Source of the DNA: Diphasiastrum complanatum
Taxonomy: Eukaryota; Streptophyta; Lycopodiopsida; Lycopodiales; Lycopodiaceae
Length of the DNA: 64,000 nt
Assembly (NCBI GenBank): GCA_029204225.1
Contig: CM055100.1
Location: 2,590,451 to 2,654,450 of the forward strand
Direction: 5' to 3'
Shown in pieces: positions 39,001-51,000 of the stretch. Numbering within the stretch: the first letter of the stretch is position 1; each line of letters begins with the position of its first letter. Made by a program: the position numbers and the translations under genes. The notes beneath the pieces are model-generated. The model was given only the letters and a program-made list of their open reading frames with translations. It was not told the origin of the DNA and did no database searches.

Positions 39001-42000
39001 TTGCCATCCAAACCCACTTGACATACAAGCAGCCAACTCGCCAACAACGATCAGACTTAACCAACATGAAGTTCCGAAAACCAACATTGAGATCCAACCT
39101 GGCGCCATGCCAGATCGGGGGTCCCGATGTGGGTGACTTCCCTCCAAGCAAGCCGCCCGACATACATCAAACTTAACCAACTCGAAGCTTCGTTACAAAC
39201 GAGTAACATCCATTCCAAGCAAGCGGTCTGACTTACATCAGACTTAACCAACTGAAAGCTTCGTCACGAGCGCTGGAAGCCAACCTGGCGCCACGCCAGA
39301 CTGGACAGCCATAAACAGGTAACATCCACCCAAGCAAGCCATCCAACTCAGCCGACAGGTTAGAGCCCGTTCCCCAAGAGCTTAACCCATTCACGTTCAT
39401 GCAAGGAACACTCAGAACCACAAGCCGCGACAGATATGGAAACAACCAGTTCTTGGACCAAATGGTCCCGACAGCATACCGTTGGCGCCACGGACCGAAT
39501 GGTCCCGACGGCATACCGCTGGCGTCCCGGGATACGACCCTCAGCTATGTGCCAAATTAAAAATTTGGAAAGCGGCCTTACAACTGGCGCTTTTACCGAA
39601 CACTGAAACCCAGAAGGTAATCAGAGTCAGTTTGAGGAAAATCCCACTTTATTGATAAATCTGAGAAGGTTACATTTCAAGTGTGTGACCGACCCTAGTC
39701 TCCGGGGCGCTAGCATGCCAAGGCGAGAGCCATGACAACATTCCAGCAAGGGAGGCTGAGACTTGGTTGGAGCTCGCCCTGAGTCGCAACCCGCACTCCC
39801 CTATAGTATTGGTGTGATTCGGCACCCCCCCTCATACCAAGCACTCTACCCAAGCTGGTAAAGCACGTTTTTCTCTCTCTAGGATTTTCTCTTTCTAGAA
39901 AGTCATTTTCTCTCTCTAGATTTTATTGATCCCCAGGCTTCCTTTAATCATGCCTAGATCGTGTGAGGTGATTGCACATCGATCTGAGCTCTCTGGACTT
40001 CGCTAGAACCGATCAAAGATTTTCAGCCATAGGAACTTGGCGCCGGCTGGATTCTGGTCACAGTGGCGCCGGGAGCGGCGCCGGCGCCGTTGGCGCCGGG
40101 AGCAGCAGGGGCGCTGCTGGCGCCGGGGACATAGCTGGCGCCGATGGCGCCGCAAGTAAAGCTTGTAAAGGTAGCTTTACAACATCCACCCCACCTTTAT
40201 AAAATCTGATGTCCTCATCAGATGTCAGATTAAAGTAAAGGTGTCTCCCAATTAAAATGACTATACATTTAAGCTACTAGGCACAGTACTCAATTTACTG
40301 GCCACTTTTTATTAACATTGAAGCTGGCACACCACAAGTCGGAGGCTCAGCTCTTTGTACTGAAAAATTACATAACTTGAAAATATATCTTTGTCTGGGA
40401 AAAGCGTAGATTTGATATCGCTTTCGTAAAACCCGAGAACCTTATTAATTGGTGACAGAGGCCTTTCTTTGAAATGTTCGCCCCTGTCGCTTCTGACTTT
40501 CGACTTTGGAACTCCTTTGAGCTCCTGATTTGTCCTTGATGCACTTTGTGTTGAGCTCCCTGAGCTCCAGGTTTGTTCAGTTCCGCACAGGTATCAAGGC
40601 TCCCTGAGCCGAAGGATTTATCGTTTGATTGCCCACTTTATGGTCCACTCCGTGCCTTGTTGCTTCTGCACCTTGATTTCTCTCCTTGTCCAAGCCTGAT
40701 CTTGATACTTTTCCATCTTGGCTCTTTAAGGTAGGCAAAGATTGAGTACTCCGCAATGCACCTCTCACTTAGCTTGAAGTAGCTCTTTGAATCAGCCCAA
40801 ATGTAACCATTGACCTCGTGGAAAGCCAAAGTGTCGCACCAGTTTGATCCGCATCCGAACTATCTCTTCGCGTTTGTTTGAAGCACCATGTCCGTCGCGC
40901 AAAACTTGACTTTCACAATTCCATCACTGGTCAGTTGCCTCACATTCAAAAACAAGAAGTGTACATCGAGCTTGGCTTCAAGTAGCTCTCTTTGATTCAG
41001 ACACATGCACCCAGAGTTTGCACTAGTCCGATCTCAACGCGAACTATCCCTTAGCGTCCGTTCGAAATACCAAGTCTCTCATGCAAGACTCAACTTTCAC
41101 AGATCCTTCATTGATCAGCTGCCTTACACATAACACAAGCCAGCGTACTCATATGTTTCCTCATCATTGCTGGTCTAGAGAAAGCCTATAACAAACTTTC
41201 CTTTCCACAACAAAAACTTGTCAACTTATTAGGTCCAAAGTTCGCCAGTCTCCTCGTGTGAGTATGGCTAGGTCACCTTGAATTTGCCCCCATTTTGATC
41301 AACTTTCATTCAAAATTTGCCCCAAGAGAGAGGTGTGTGTGATAGTTCCCCTCCACTTAATAAATCAGCTGATCGGACTTAGAGTAGAGTTCTTCGGACA
41401 AAAAGCCTTTCCAACACTTTGCTTCCCATCTGCTAGGATTATGGCTCGATCCAACTTGTTGCCAATCTCTGAAGAGGATCCTAGTCTTTTCCCCTTTGAG
41501 GAAAAACCCAACTGATACTGGATATCACCCATGCTCAGTGAGTTTCAGTTCCGAAGGTGGCCGTCCCAAAATGAAGACCAACTGCTATAGAAGATCTCCC
41601 CTGAAATTGCCCTTTCCAACTTTTGACTTCCTGCTTGCGTCTGGTGGGCGTTGTCGCAAATGAAACTAACCCAAGAAACAGGCTAGCCATCCATCCTTTG
41701 CAAACATTGAGTCATTTCGTTGTCGTTCACGTGCGAGTACTTGAACTGCAAATCCGCCGCACAGATTCTGGATATCGCTCATGCTCAGTGAGTTTCAGTT
41801 CCGAAGGTGGCCGTCCCAAAATGAAGACCAACTGCTCCATAGAAGATCTCCTCTGAAATGGCCCTTTCCAACTTTTGACTTCCTGCTTGCGTCTGGTGGG
41901 CGTTGTCGCAAATGAAACTAACCTAAGAAACAGGCTAGCCATCCATCCTTTGCAAACATTGAGTCGTTTCGTTGTCGTTCACGTGTGAGTACTTGAACTG

Positions 42001-45000
42001 CAAATCCGCCCCACAGATTCTGTAGTCCTCTTTGTTTGATGGTATCAGCCTTCAAAAGAAAAGGTTCCTTCTCGAGCCATCAGCTCCTTGTATCACAAGC
42101 AATCATGCAAACCAGGCAAAGCACGAGTACTAAGACTCACCACGAATACGTACAAGTAAGACACTCAGGCAGGTTTACTAACAAGTAACAAAGACAAGGT
42201 CCCCCTTTGAGATGGTCCTGCCAACGGACCTTTGCCTGGCCGCGCCCATACAAATCGATCACAGAATCAGCCCACATAGGACACCCTCCAACCATCCGTG
42301 CTTTCACCATTAAGCAGCACATTGCCTCAGTCACGCCCCACCACTTTTTGGTCGATAGCCCTTATAGCTAAACGATCGGCAGCTATCCCGCACCGGCAGC
42401 TAACCACCCGTGCTTTACACCCGAATTCGAGCAGCATCTCTGTATCAATGGTTAACCCGTACAGTTCGAATATGTCGCCCCGCACCCCACAAGGTACAGA
42501 CCGTGCTTTCACCTCCCTAGGCAGCACTTTGCCTCATCCGTCCTACGTGCAGACAGCGCCAGGCCCGAACCGCGAGAACTGACCGTGCTTACACCTCAAG
42601 GGCAGCACTTTGACTCATCAAGTCCCCCGTTCTGCCGACCACCCCGACCGTGGACGCACCCGTGCTTACACTGTGGGCAGCACCTTGCACAACAGTTGTC
42701 TTGATGAACCCCAAACCGTGGCCATTTCCGTGAGATCCGCATAGCTGACCGGCCAGTCGGCTCTGATACCACATGTAGCGCAGGCATCCCAAAGGGAGCC
42801 GGGAACCACGACTTAGCTTCCCAGCCTTCAACTCTTGCCATCCAAACCCACTTGACATACAAGCAGCCAACTCGCCAACAACGATCAGACTTAACCAACA
42901 TGAAGTTCCGAAAACCAACATTGAGATCCAACCTGGCGCCATGCCAGATCGGGGGTCCCGATGTGGGTGACTTCCCTCCAAGCAAGCCGCCCGACATACA
43001 TCAAACTTAACCAACTCGAAGCTTCGTTACAAACGAGTAACATCCATTCCAAGCAAGCGGTCTGACTTACATCAGACTTAACCAACTGAAAGCTTCGTCA
43101 CGAGCGCTGGAAGCCAACCTGGCGCCACGCCAGACTGGACAGCCATAAACAGGTAACATCCACCCAAGCAAGCCATCCAACTCAGCCGACAGGTTAGAGC
43201 CCGTTCCCCAAGAGCTTAACCCATTCACGTTCATGCAAGGAACACTCAGAACCACAAGCCGCGACAGATATGGAAACAACCAGTTCCTGGACCAAATGGT
43301 CCCGACAGCATACCGCTGGCGCCACGGACCGAATGGTCCCGACGGCATACCGCTGGCGTCCCGGGATACGACCCTCAGCTATGTGCCAAATTAAAAATTT
43401 GGAAAGCGGCCTTACAACTGGCGCTTTTACCGAACACTGAAACCCAGAAGGTAATCAGAGTCAGTTTGAGGAAAATCCCACTTTATTGATAAATCTGAGA
43501 AGGTTACATTTCAAGTGTGTGACCGACCCTAGTCTCCGGGGCGCTAGCATGCCAAGGCGAGAGCCATGACAACATTCCAGCAAGGGAGGCTGAGACTTGG
43601 TTGGAGCTCGCCCTGAGTCGCAACCCGCACTCCCCTATAGTATTGGTGTGATTCGGCACCCCCCCTCATACCAAGCACTCTACCCAAGCTGGTAAAGCAC
43701 GTTTTTCTCTCTCTAGGATTTTCTCTTTCTAGAAAGTCATTTTCTCTCTCTAGATTTTATTGATCCCCAGGCTTCCTTTAATCATGCCTAGATCGTGTGA
43801 GGTGATTGCACATCGATCTGAGCTCTCTGGACTTCGCTAGAACCGATCAAAGATTTTCAGCCATAGGAACTTGGCGCCGGCTGGATTCTGGTCACAGTGG
43901 CGCCGGGAGCGGCGCCGGCGCCGTTGGCGCCGGGAGCAGCAGGGGCGCTGCTGGCGCCGGGGACATAGCTGGCGCCGATGGCGCCGCAAGTAAAGCTTGT
44001 AAAGGTAGCTTTACAACAACCATGACAGGGTAAAAGGCACTATTGCACTTCATCAACAACGTTATATTTTGAAGATCCTGAAGGACTACAATATGATGGA
44101 GTGCAAAGGCAAAGACATTCCCATGCTACCTGGAGTAAAATTATCCAAGGGAGATGGAGCGAAGACTAAAGAGGAACATGAAGAAATGTCCAAGATTCCT
44201 TATCACAGCTTGATTGGATCTTTAATGTATCTCACTACTTGGACACGGCCTGATAGTGCATATGTAGTTCATACTCTTAGTCAATTTGCTACTAATTCCA
44301 GTGTTATTCATTGGAAGCATGCTAAATATGTTTTTTTATTTAAAAGCTACTTCCGATTATGGACTTGTTTTCTCAAAGCAAGGTGGTCTATCACTTCCTT
44401 CATACAGTGATGCCAGTTGGGCTTCTAATGTGGATGATTGTAAAAGCATTACAGGAGGATGTAGTATACTTTCAGGGGCAGCCATCATATGGATATGCAA
44501 GAAGCAATCTTCGTTGCTCAATCCTCTTGCAAGGCGGAATACATCGCAACCTCAAGAGTTTCTAATGAAAGAGTTTGGATACGATTCATGCTTGAACATC
44601 TACATCAACTGAATGAAGGCCCGAGTTCTTTATTTATTGACAACACTTATGCTATTATACTTTCAAAAGACGTCGTATTTCATGGGAGGACCAAACATAT
44701 TCATATCAAATATCGTCATTTGAGAGATCTAGTCAAGAAGAAGATTATCTCCCCTATCTTCATTGACTCAAGCAACATGGTTGTGGATATTCTTACAAAG
44801 CCACTCCATGCAAAATTATTTCATTGTCATAGGAAGAAGCTTGGAGTATGCCAAATTGACCAAACTTGGGAGGGAGCTATTGTGGTTTAAGTTTGGATCA
44901 ATTTCACCATGTATTTTGGCGCCATGCAATATTAATTTGCGCCGCGCAACATTGTATTCTCTCAAAGTTTAGAAAGGCTTTCCAAGTTTGTAAAACATTA

Positions 45001-48000
45001 TAAGAAAATTTGTTGTTAAGGTTTTTTAACCTTGAGTAGGCCCAACAAGTTTGTACATGGGTCCCTAGAGGCAATTTTACATACTACCAACTTTATGTTG
45101 GAACTTTGTCAATTTTGCATGTAGAAGAGGGCGCATTTTTCCTAGTGTGGAAACTTGTGGACCAAGGCAAATCATGCAAAGACTCACTGCATGTAGAGAG
45201 AATGTGAAAACCCATGCATAGAAGTGCATGCTTGAGACTTAGCATGTGGGACACCTACACTGACACTTGGAAGCCATGTACATCACATCATTTGTTTCTT
45301 ATCTATAAAAGAGACCCTCCTCCTCCTAGTGGGCGCACTTTTGATGGAGAAATCTTTCTCACATATGCTATTGTGTTTTGCTTTCTTGTGTGGTAGAATT
45401 TCTTGCTCATTAATGCTAGTGTTATGCTATCCATTTGGTTTCGTGATTGGTGTTTAATTGGATCTTGTTTCTTTGATTGTATCTTGCTAATGTTATGTTC
45501 TTCATGCTGGAAATTTGTGGACAACAAGTATTCGAGATCCATTCGGCCTAATTGAAGGAGCAATATCAAAGATTAATGATGCTAGAATGCTCCCTACAGC
45601 ATACAATATCATTCTAGATAATGAAGCAAGTTTCCTTCATGAGTATTTTGTAATTTTCTGCTCACATCCTCTTCATCTTCTTCGCTGTCCACCATAGCTG
45701 GGCAGATCCAATCGCTTCATAAGTATGATCAATTAATTGCATGGCGACAAATTTACAATTCGCTAGCAATTTACTTTTGTGCAAGCATGCACGTCTTCTG
45801 ATTTTTCAGATTGCTTGCATGTTGCCATATTAGCTTGCATTTGGAATGCATGTTAGTGGTTTTGATCTATTTTGAGTTGTAAATGACCATCAAGGTTTCC
45901 TAGATTGGTAAACCTTGATTCAAATATCCTTTCTATCTTTATTCTCAGTTTTATAACAGGTTGATACCTTTGACATTAGGGCAAACCACCACCACCTAAA
46001 CTGTCATAGCATTTACCAATATCAATACAACAATGCAGTTGATGTTGGACGAATTGGAAGTACTGCTGCATAAGAAGTAGCAATTACAAATGGAGCAGAT
46101 GAATGTACTATTTGATCAAAAGCTCAAATCAATAGAAAGTACAACAGTCGCTAGCCAAGCATAAGAATACCATAGAAGTTTCCTAAGCAGGAGAATATTA
46201 TAGCAGTTTCCTAAGCAGGAGAATGTAGGTGCTCGCTCTGTGCTGGAAACCATATGGTTAATGAATCTTCGTTGATGAAGGGGAGACTAGCAAATAGATA
46301 TTACATCCATGTAATGCTTCATCAGATGAGACTACTTATTGTCCATTCAATCCATAAGTTATCCAATAGAGGAGAGCTTTGTATGGATTTCATCAAGGAG
46401 CAGCAAACCAAGCCCTAGGTTAGGAGTAGCTCCTCAATGATTGGCCATTATAGCACCTCCAGGAAATGAAGGAGGCTTAGTGAATTTGGCAGAATAAAAA
46501 ATCGTTCAGACACCCAAGATGCAACTTAGTGGATGGTGCCAATAGAACCATTCCATGATCCAGTGATCAATGAGTACTATACCATTTATGCTGCCAAACA
46601 ACAACAAAGACAGTGGACAAGGCCACCACTAGGTTGTTTTGGATGTGGTGAGAATTGTCACCACACTGCTATAAAGATTGTCCGACAAGATCAAATGTGC
46701 CAGAGACGAATGCACCAATCAATATGATTTCCATCTATCCAAGAGAATCTTTTAGGAATGTTCCATGCAGTACTCCAACAAAAACACATCAACCAGCTGC
46801 ACCAGTCATGACAGGTTACAAGAGCACAAAGAAGCCGTTCTAGAGTCACTACATGCTGAATTAGTACCAGTTGATCACCCATCCATATCGAGGGTTTATC
46901 CAAACCTAGATTCTAAAAAGAAGAAATATCACAATATGAGGCAATGGATTAAAGATCTCCAGGCTGAGGCTACAAAGACCACAACTCTAAATACACCGAA
47001 GTCACCAATTGGTGGAGATCCTCCTGATCCATTATGCAATACAATTACATTAGGGGGAGGAACCTTTTCAAATGACTGAACCAAAAGTCCCAAGATGGAA
47101 GCAAAATGGATATTACACTTGGGGAATGCATCTTGTAATCAAGCGAAAGAAGTTCTAGTAGGACAATTATTTGAAGAAGAACCAAAGATTCAATGGGAGC
47201 CATTATATTTTGCTGGATTTGAGGAATCTAATGATATTCTCAATACTGGAGCAGCTTGGAAAAGGGAGCACATATATGTCACCCTACCAATCAAACATAA
47301 ATTGTTTAAAGAAGTGGTTCTGGAGTCACTCTTGTCAGAATTCAATGTGAACTAGAAGAGGAAACATTCACAATGAATTAAGTGATTAACGTTCTATGAA
47401 CAATCACAAATTATGCATACAAGTGGAAGCAAAGTAGGATATCTCTCTGGTCTCTCCAGCCTCTTCCTCCTCTTCAGCCTCTTCGGGCTCTTCCTCCTCT
47501 CTTCAGCAGAAAGAGGGCCCCTATTTATGCTAGTAGAGATAGAGAAATCCAAAGGCCAATGGTTCCCAATGTGGAATATCCAAAAGCCAACAGCCAACAG
47601 CCAACAGCCATGTGTTACGTAGGAGTTACAAAAGCAAATGAAAAGCCTTGGCATTGGACAACCAAGTGCTAATTGGAGAAAAAGGTCACTTGTCCCATGG
47701 ACCCCCCATTATGAGTTGGGCCCCTCCAAACTTGAGTACATGGACCAAAAGTTATAAAATGCTCCTTGGGTCCTCAAAACCATATTCATTGCCCCAACTT
47801 CATTATATATGGCATTAACCCCATGAAGTCACGCAATCCAAGCCTGGAGAAAGCTCTGTACTCGCCATACTATCTCTGGAGAAGATCCACCCAGGGAGAA
47901 AATAAACTCTGATGACCCCTGACAGCCATCCAGGGTGTACCTTCTGGTACCTCGACTTTGCAGTCAAAGCATCAACAGAGGAATCTCCATTAAAGGACAA

Positions 48001-51000
48001 ATAGGACAAATAGTGAATTCTAACAACTCTTATTTCCACTAAGTTGTACGAGAAATGGGGTCTACCAGAAACGGTTCAAACCATATTCTTTTTGTTTTTT
48101 GTTTTTTCTTTTAGGGGGCCAAAAAACGGTTTGAATGGGTTCCCGGTTCGAATTGGCCCCCTAACGGTTCGAAGGTTTGAACTGCGGTTCAATGCAACTA
48201 TGACCTGGGTAACAGAATTGGGCCACATTATGGCTCATAAGTTTATAAAGCTCAAGAATGAGCTAGTGGTTTCAAAACAGCATGAGGACTCAATCAATAC
48301 GCAACTGAAGCATGCACAAGATTGTGAAGTAGCACTGCAAAAGTACGTCCAATAATTGCAAATATGCTTGCACAACGTGCAGGAGCAAGTCAATAAGGGT
48401 CTCCAAGAGGCAAAGCAGCAGATTCTCCTCCTTCAAGGACAATTGGACATAGCTCAATTGGAGAAGAAACACAATGGCCTTAAAATCACTTTAATTTCTA
48501 ACTAATGAATGAAATACTGATGTGCTCATGGGGTTGGGGACTTACACACGCAGGGTGCTAGAGCCCTCACACTTATTCTTCTAACTATTTTTTGTTATTT
48601 ACATGGTGTCCCGCCTGTCGTAAATCAGTGGAATAGCAGCGGAAGTAGAACAACGGACAATTGTAGATCGGAATTGCAACAATTACCAGCAATAATCAAG
48701 ATGAGTAAACAGTAGTAATGGTCAATAGAACAAAAACAGTAGTGGAAAAATTGTACTCGTGATAAAAATCAGAAGGTGAGTACATGGACGTGAAGCTGAT
48801 GAGCGCAATTCAGTGAGGCCCAGATATTTTAGAGCTTCCGTCTCTATATAGATAACTAACTGAAAAGATATCTATTTACAAGATATTTTCAAGTCTTTCA
48901 GGTCAATGCTTTTCTACCTACTTAATTAATTACAGTCGCCTTGTAGTTGGTAACCGCCTTTTAAGTAGTAAAGACTATGTACAAGTAGGTGAACTGTCAT
49001 AAAGTCTTGGATCGACTTTTCCCTGATGACGAAGTCAGATTGTTCGGCATGGTCCTCTTTGTCGGCCTGGTCATCTTTGTCGGCCTGAAAATCTTTGTCG
49101 GCCTGGTCCGATTTGTCGGCTGCCTCAGATTTGTTGGCCGAGTCAGATTTGTCGGCCGAGGCAGAATTTTTCAGGATGCTCATTACCGAATGGATTTGGT
49201 CCTGAACATAGAAATCCAACACTCCCCCTTAATGTGGATCCTGAAAAACTTTGATCTTCAGATTTAGCATGTCATTAAAACTGGGATGGTGCTCCTTTGA
49301 TAGAGCTTTTGTGAAGTAATCTGCTACCATAAGATCTGTCCTGCAGTAAACCAATGACACTTCCTTGCTTTGCACTTTTTCTCTAAGGTAGTGATACCTG
49401 ATTTCGATATGTTTGCTTCAAGAGTGAAGTCTCGGATTTAGAGATAGTGCAATTGTGCTTTGATTGTCACAATAGATTGTCGTTGGATGTGGCTGATCAA
49501 GGTCGATATCTGCAAGCAGGTTCCTTAGCCAAATTGCCTCCTTGGTAGCATTTGTGGCAGCTATATATTCTGATTCGGTCGATGATAATGCTACTGAGGT
49601 ATGTTTTCGGCTGTTCCATGAGATTGGGCCTTGATTGTATAAGAATACAAATCTAGAAGTCGATCTTCTGGTGTCAATATCTCCTGCCCAATTTGCATCT
49701 GTGTATCCTTCGAGAATATTGGCAGGTTGGCCGCCTCCATAATAGATGCTAAGATGTTTTGTTGCTTGGACATACTTCATGACCTTTATGAGTGCTTTCC
49801 AATGGGTTGAACCTGGGTTTGATAGGAACTGGCTAAGTGAACTGATTGAGTATGCAAGGTCTGGTCGAGTGCAGAGCATTGCATACATCAGTGAGCCGAC
49901 AATGGAGTGAAATGGATATTGCTTCATTTCCTCCTTTTCTGCCTCGGTTTGAGGGCATTGTTCCTTCGATTATTTCAGACTAGGGTCAAGTGGAAAGTAA
50001 CTTGATTTGCAGTTGGTCATTCCATATTTTTCCAGCACATTAGTGAGATATCGTTGTTGACTGATATAAATCTGTCTACTGGATCGATTTCGATGAATCT
50101 GGATTCCAAGGCAGTAATGGGCTGGGGACCCATATCAGTCATCTTGTACTCCTGTGCTAGCATGCATTTCATATCCTTCAATAAATTTAGATTGTTACTA
50201 GAAAGTAACGTATCATCCACATAAAGAGTGATGATTATGAAGGAAAGGAAAAATAGACTTGAAGTAAACATTCGAGTCTGTCGAGTCTGGAATAAAACCA
50301 TTCTTGATTAGAAATGCATTGATTTTCTGAAACCAGGCTTTTGGTGACTGTTTCAGACCATACAGAGCCTTGTGGATTTTGCATACTAGTTGCTCCTTGC
50401 CCCTGAGCTCGTATCCTTCTGGCTGCGACATATAGATCTCCTCTTTGATAGTCCCGTTGAGGAAGGCAGTTTGGAAAACCATTTGGTGGACTTCGAGATC
50501 GGCTGTAGCTACAAAGGAGAGTAGTAGACAGATCGAAGCATGCTTAACGACAGGGCTGAAGGTCTCTGAATAATCTAGATCTAGAATCTGGGAGAAGCCT
50601 TTGGCGACAAGCCTGGCCTTGTATCGATTAAATCTTCCTTCAACATCATACTTCGCTTTGAAGATCCATTTGCATGGAATCGGATTTCGATCTTTTGGCA
50701 GCTCAGTAATAGTCCATGTTTGATTCTCGATGAGAGAATCGAATTCAGTGTCCATTGCAGCTTTCCATTGGTCAGCATCAGGTGTCGACATTGCCTCTGA
50801 AACGGTGTTTGGTTCCTGCACAAAGTAGCAGGCTTGATCATCCATGAATCGGGATGGAGGCTGTCTAGATCGGTTCGATCTTCTGGGTTGAACTTTGATC
50901 CTCTGATGTGGTTCAACTTGTCGAGGGTCTGTCTCTTTGTCGGAGTCAGAGTCGAGTTGCTGATCAATGCTGAGTTCCGAATTGTCGGCTTTGGGATAGG

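Larger units (their letters stand above)
40185..42759 (-). other. Interior of element D (no coding sequence)
   Basis: No recognisable protein motif on either strand. It holds a 250-bp tandem duplication (41521-42020) and a set of GTGCT...AGCAC hairpins (42298-42683) near the PBS. Confidence 0.8.
38940..44018 (-). mobile_element. Element D, LARD-like non-coding LTR element
   Basis: TSD ACCAT at 38935-38939 and 44019-44023. Two LTRs of 1,245 bp each (38940-40184, 42774-44018), TG...CA, differ at only about two positions I can see. The PBS complement GCTCTGATACCA at 42760-42771 shows that D is on the minus strand. A purine tract complement (TCCACCCCACCTTTATAAA) abuts the other LTR. The 2.6 kb interior has no gag or pol features. 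Large LTRs with a non-coding interior fit a large retrotransposon derivative needing proteins in trans. Very recent insertion. Confidence 0.93.
24292..45958 (+). mobile_element. Copia C, Ty1/Copia element carrying nested elements A (with B) and D
   Basis: TSD GGTTG at 24287-24291 and 45959-45963. The 5' LTR is 24292-24732 plus 36741-37403 (split by A), the PBS TGGTATCAGAGC is at 37405-37416, and the 3' LTR is 44881-45958. Without its guests it is about 4.6 kb. An internal deletion joins gag directly to the integrase C-terminus, so the copy was defective. A entered the 5' LTR; D entered the RT gene. Confidence 0.92.

Noticed and set aside
39972-40202. Glycine- and alanine-rich open frame, also at 43806-44033
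   Set aside because: It is a translation of the GGCGCC cluster in the two D LTRs, present only because the repeat is in frame.
42589-43348. Open minus frames of 90-140 codons in and beside the D LTR (also 38830-39514)
   Set aside because: Identical in both LTR copies, start and end at arbitrary points, and lack any protein family feature.
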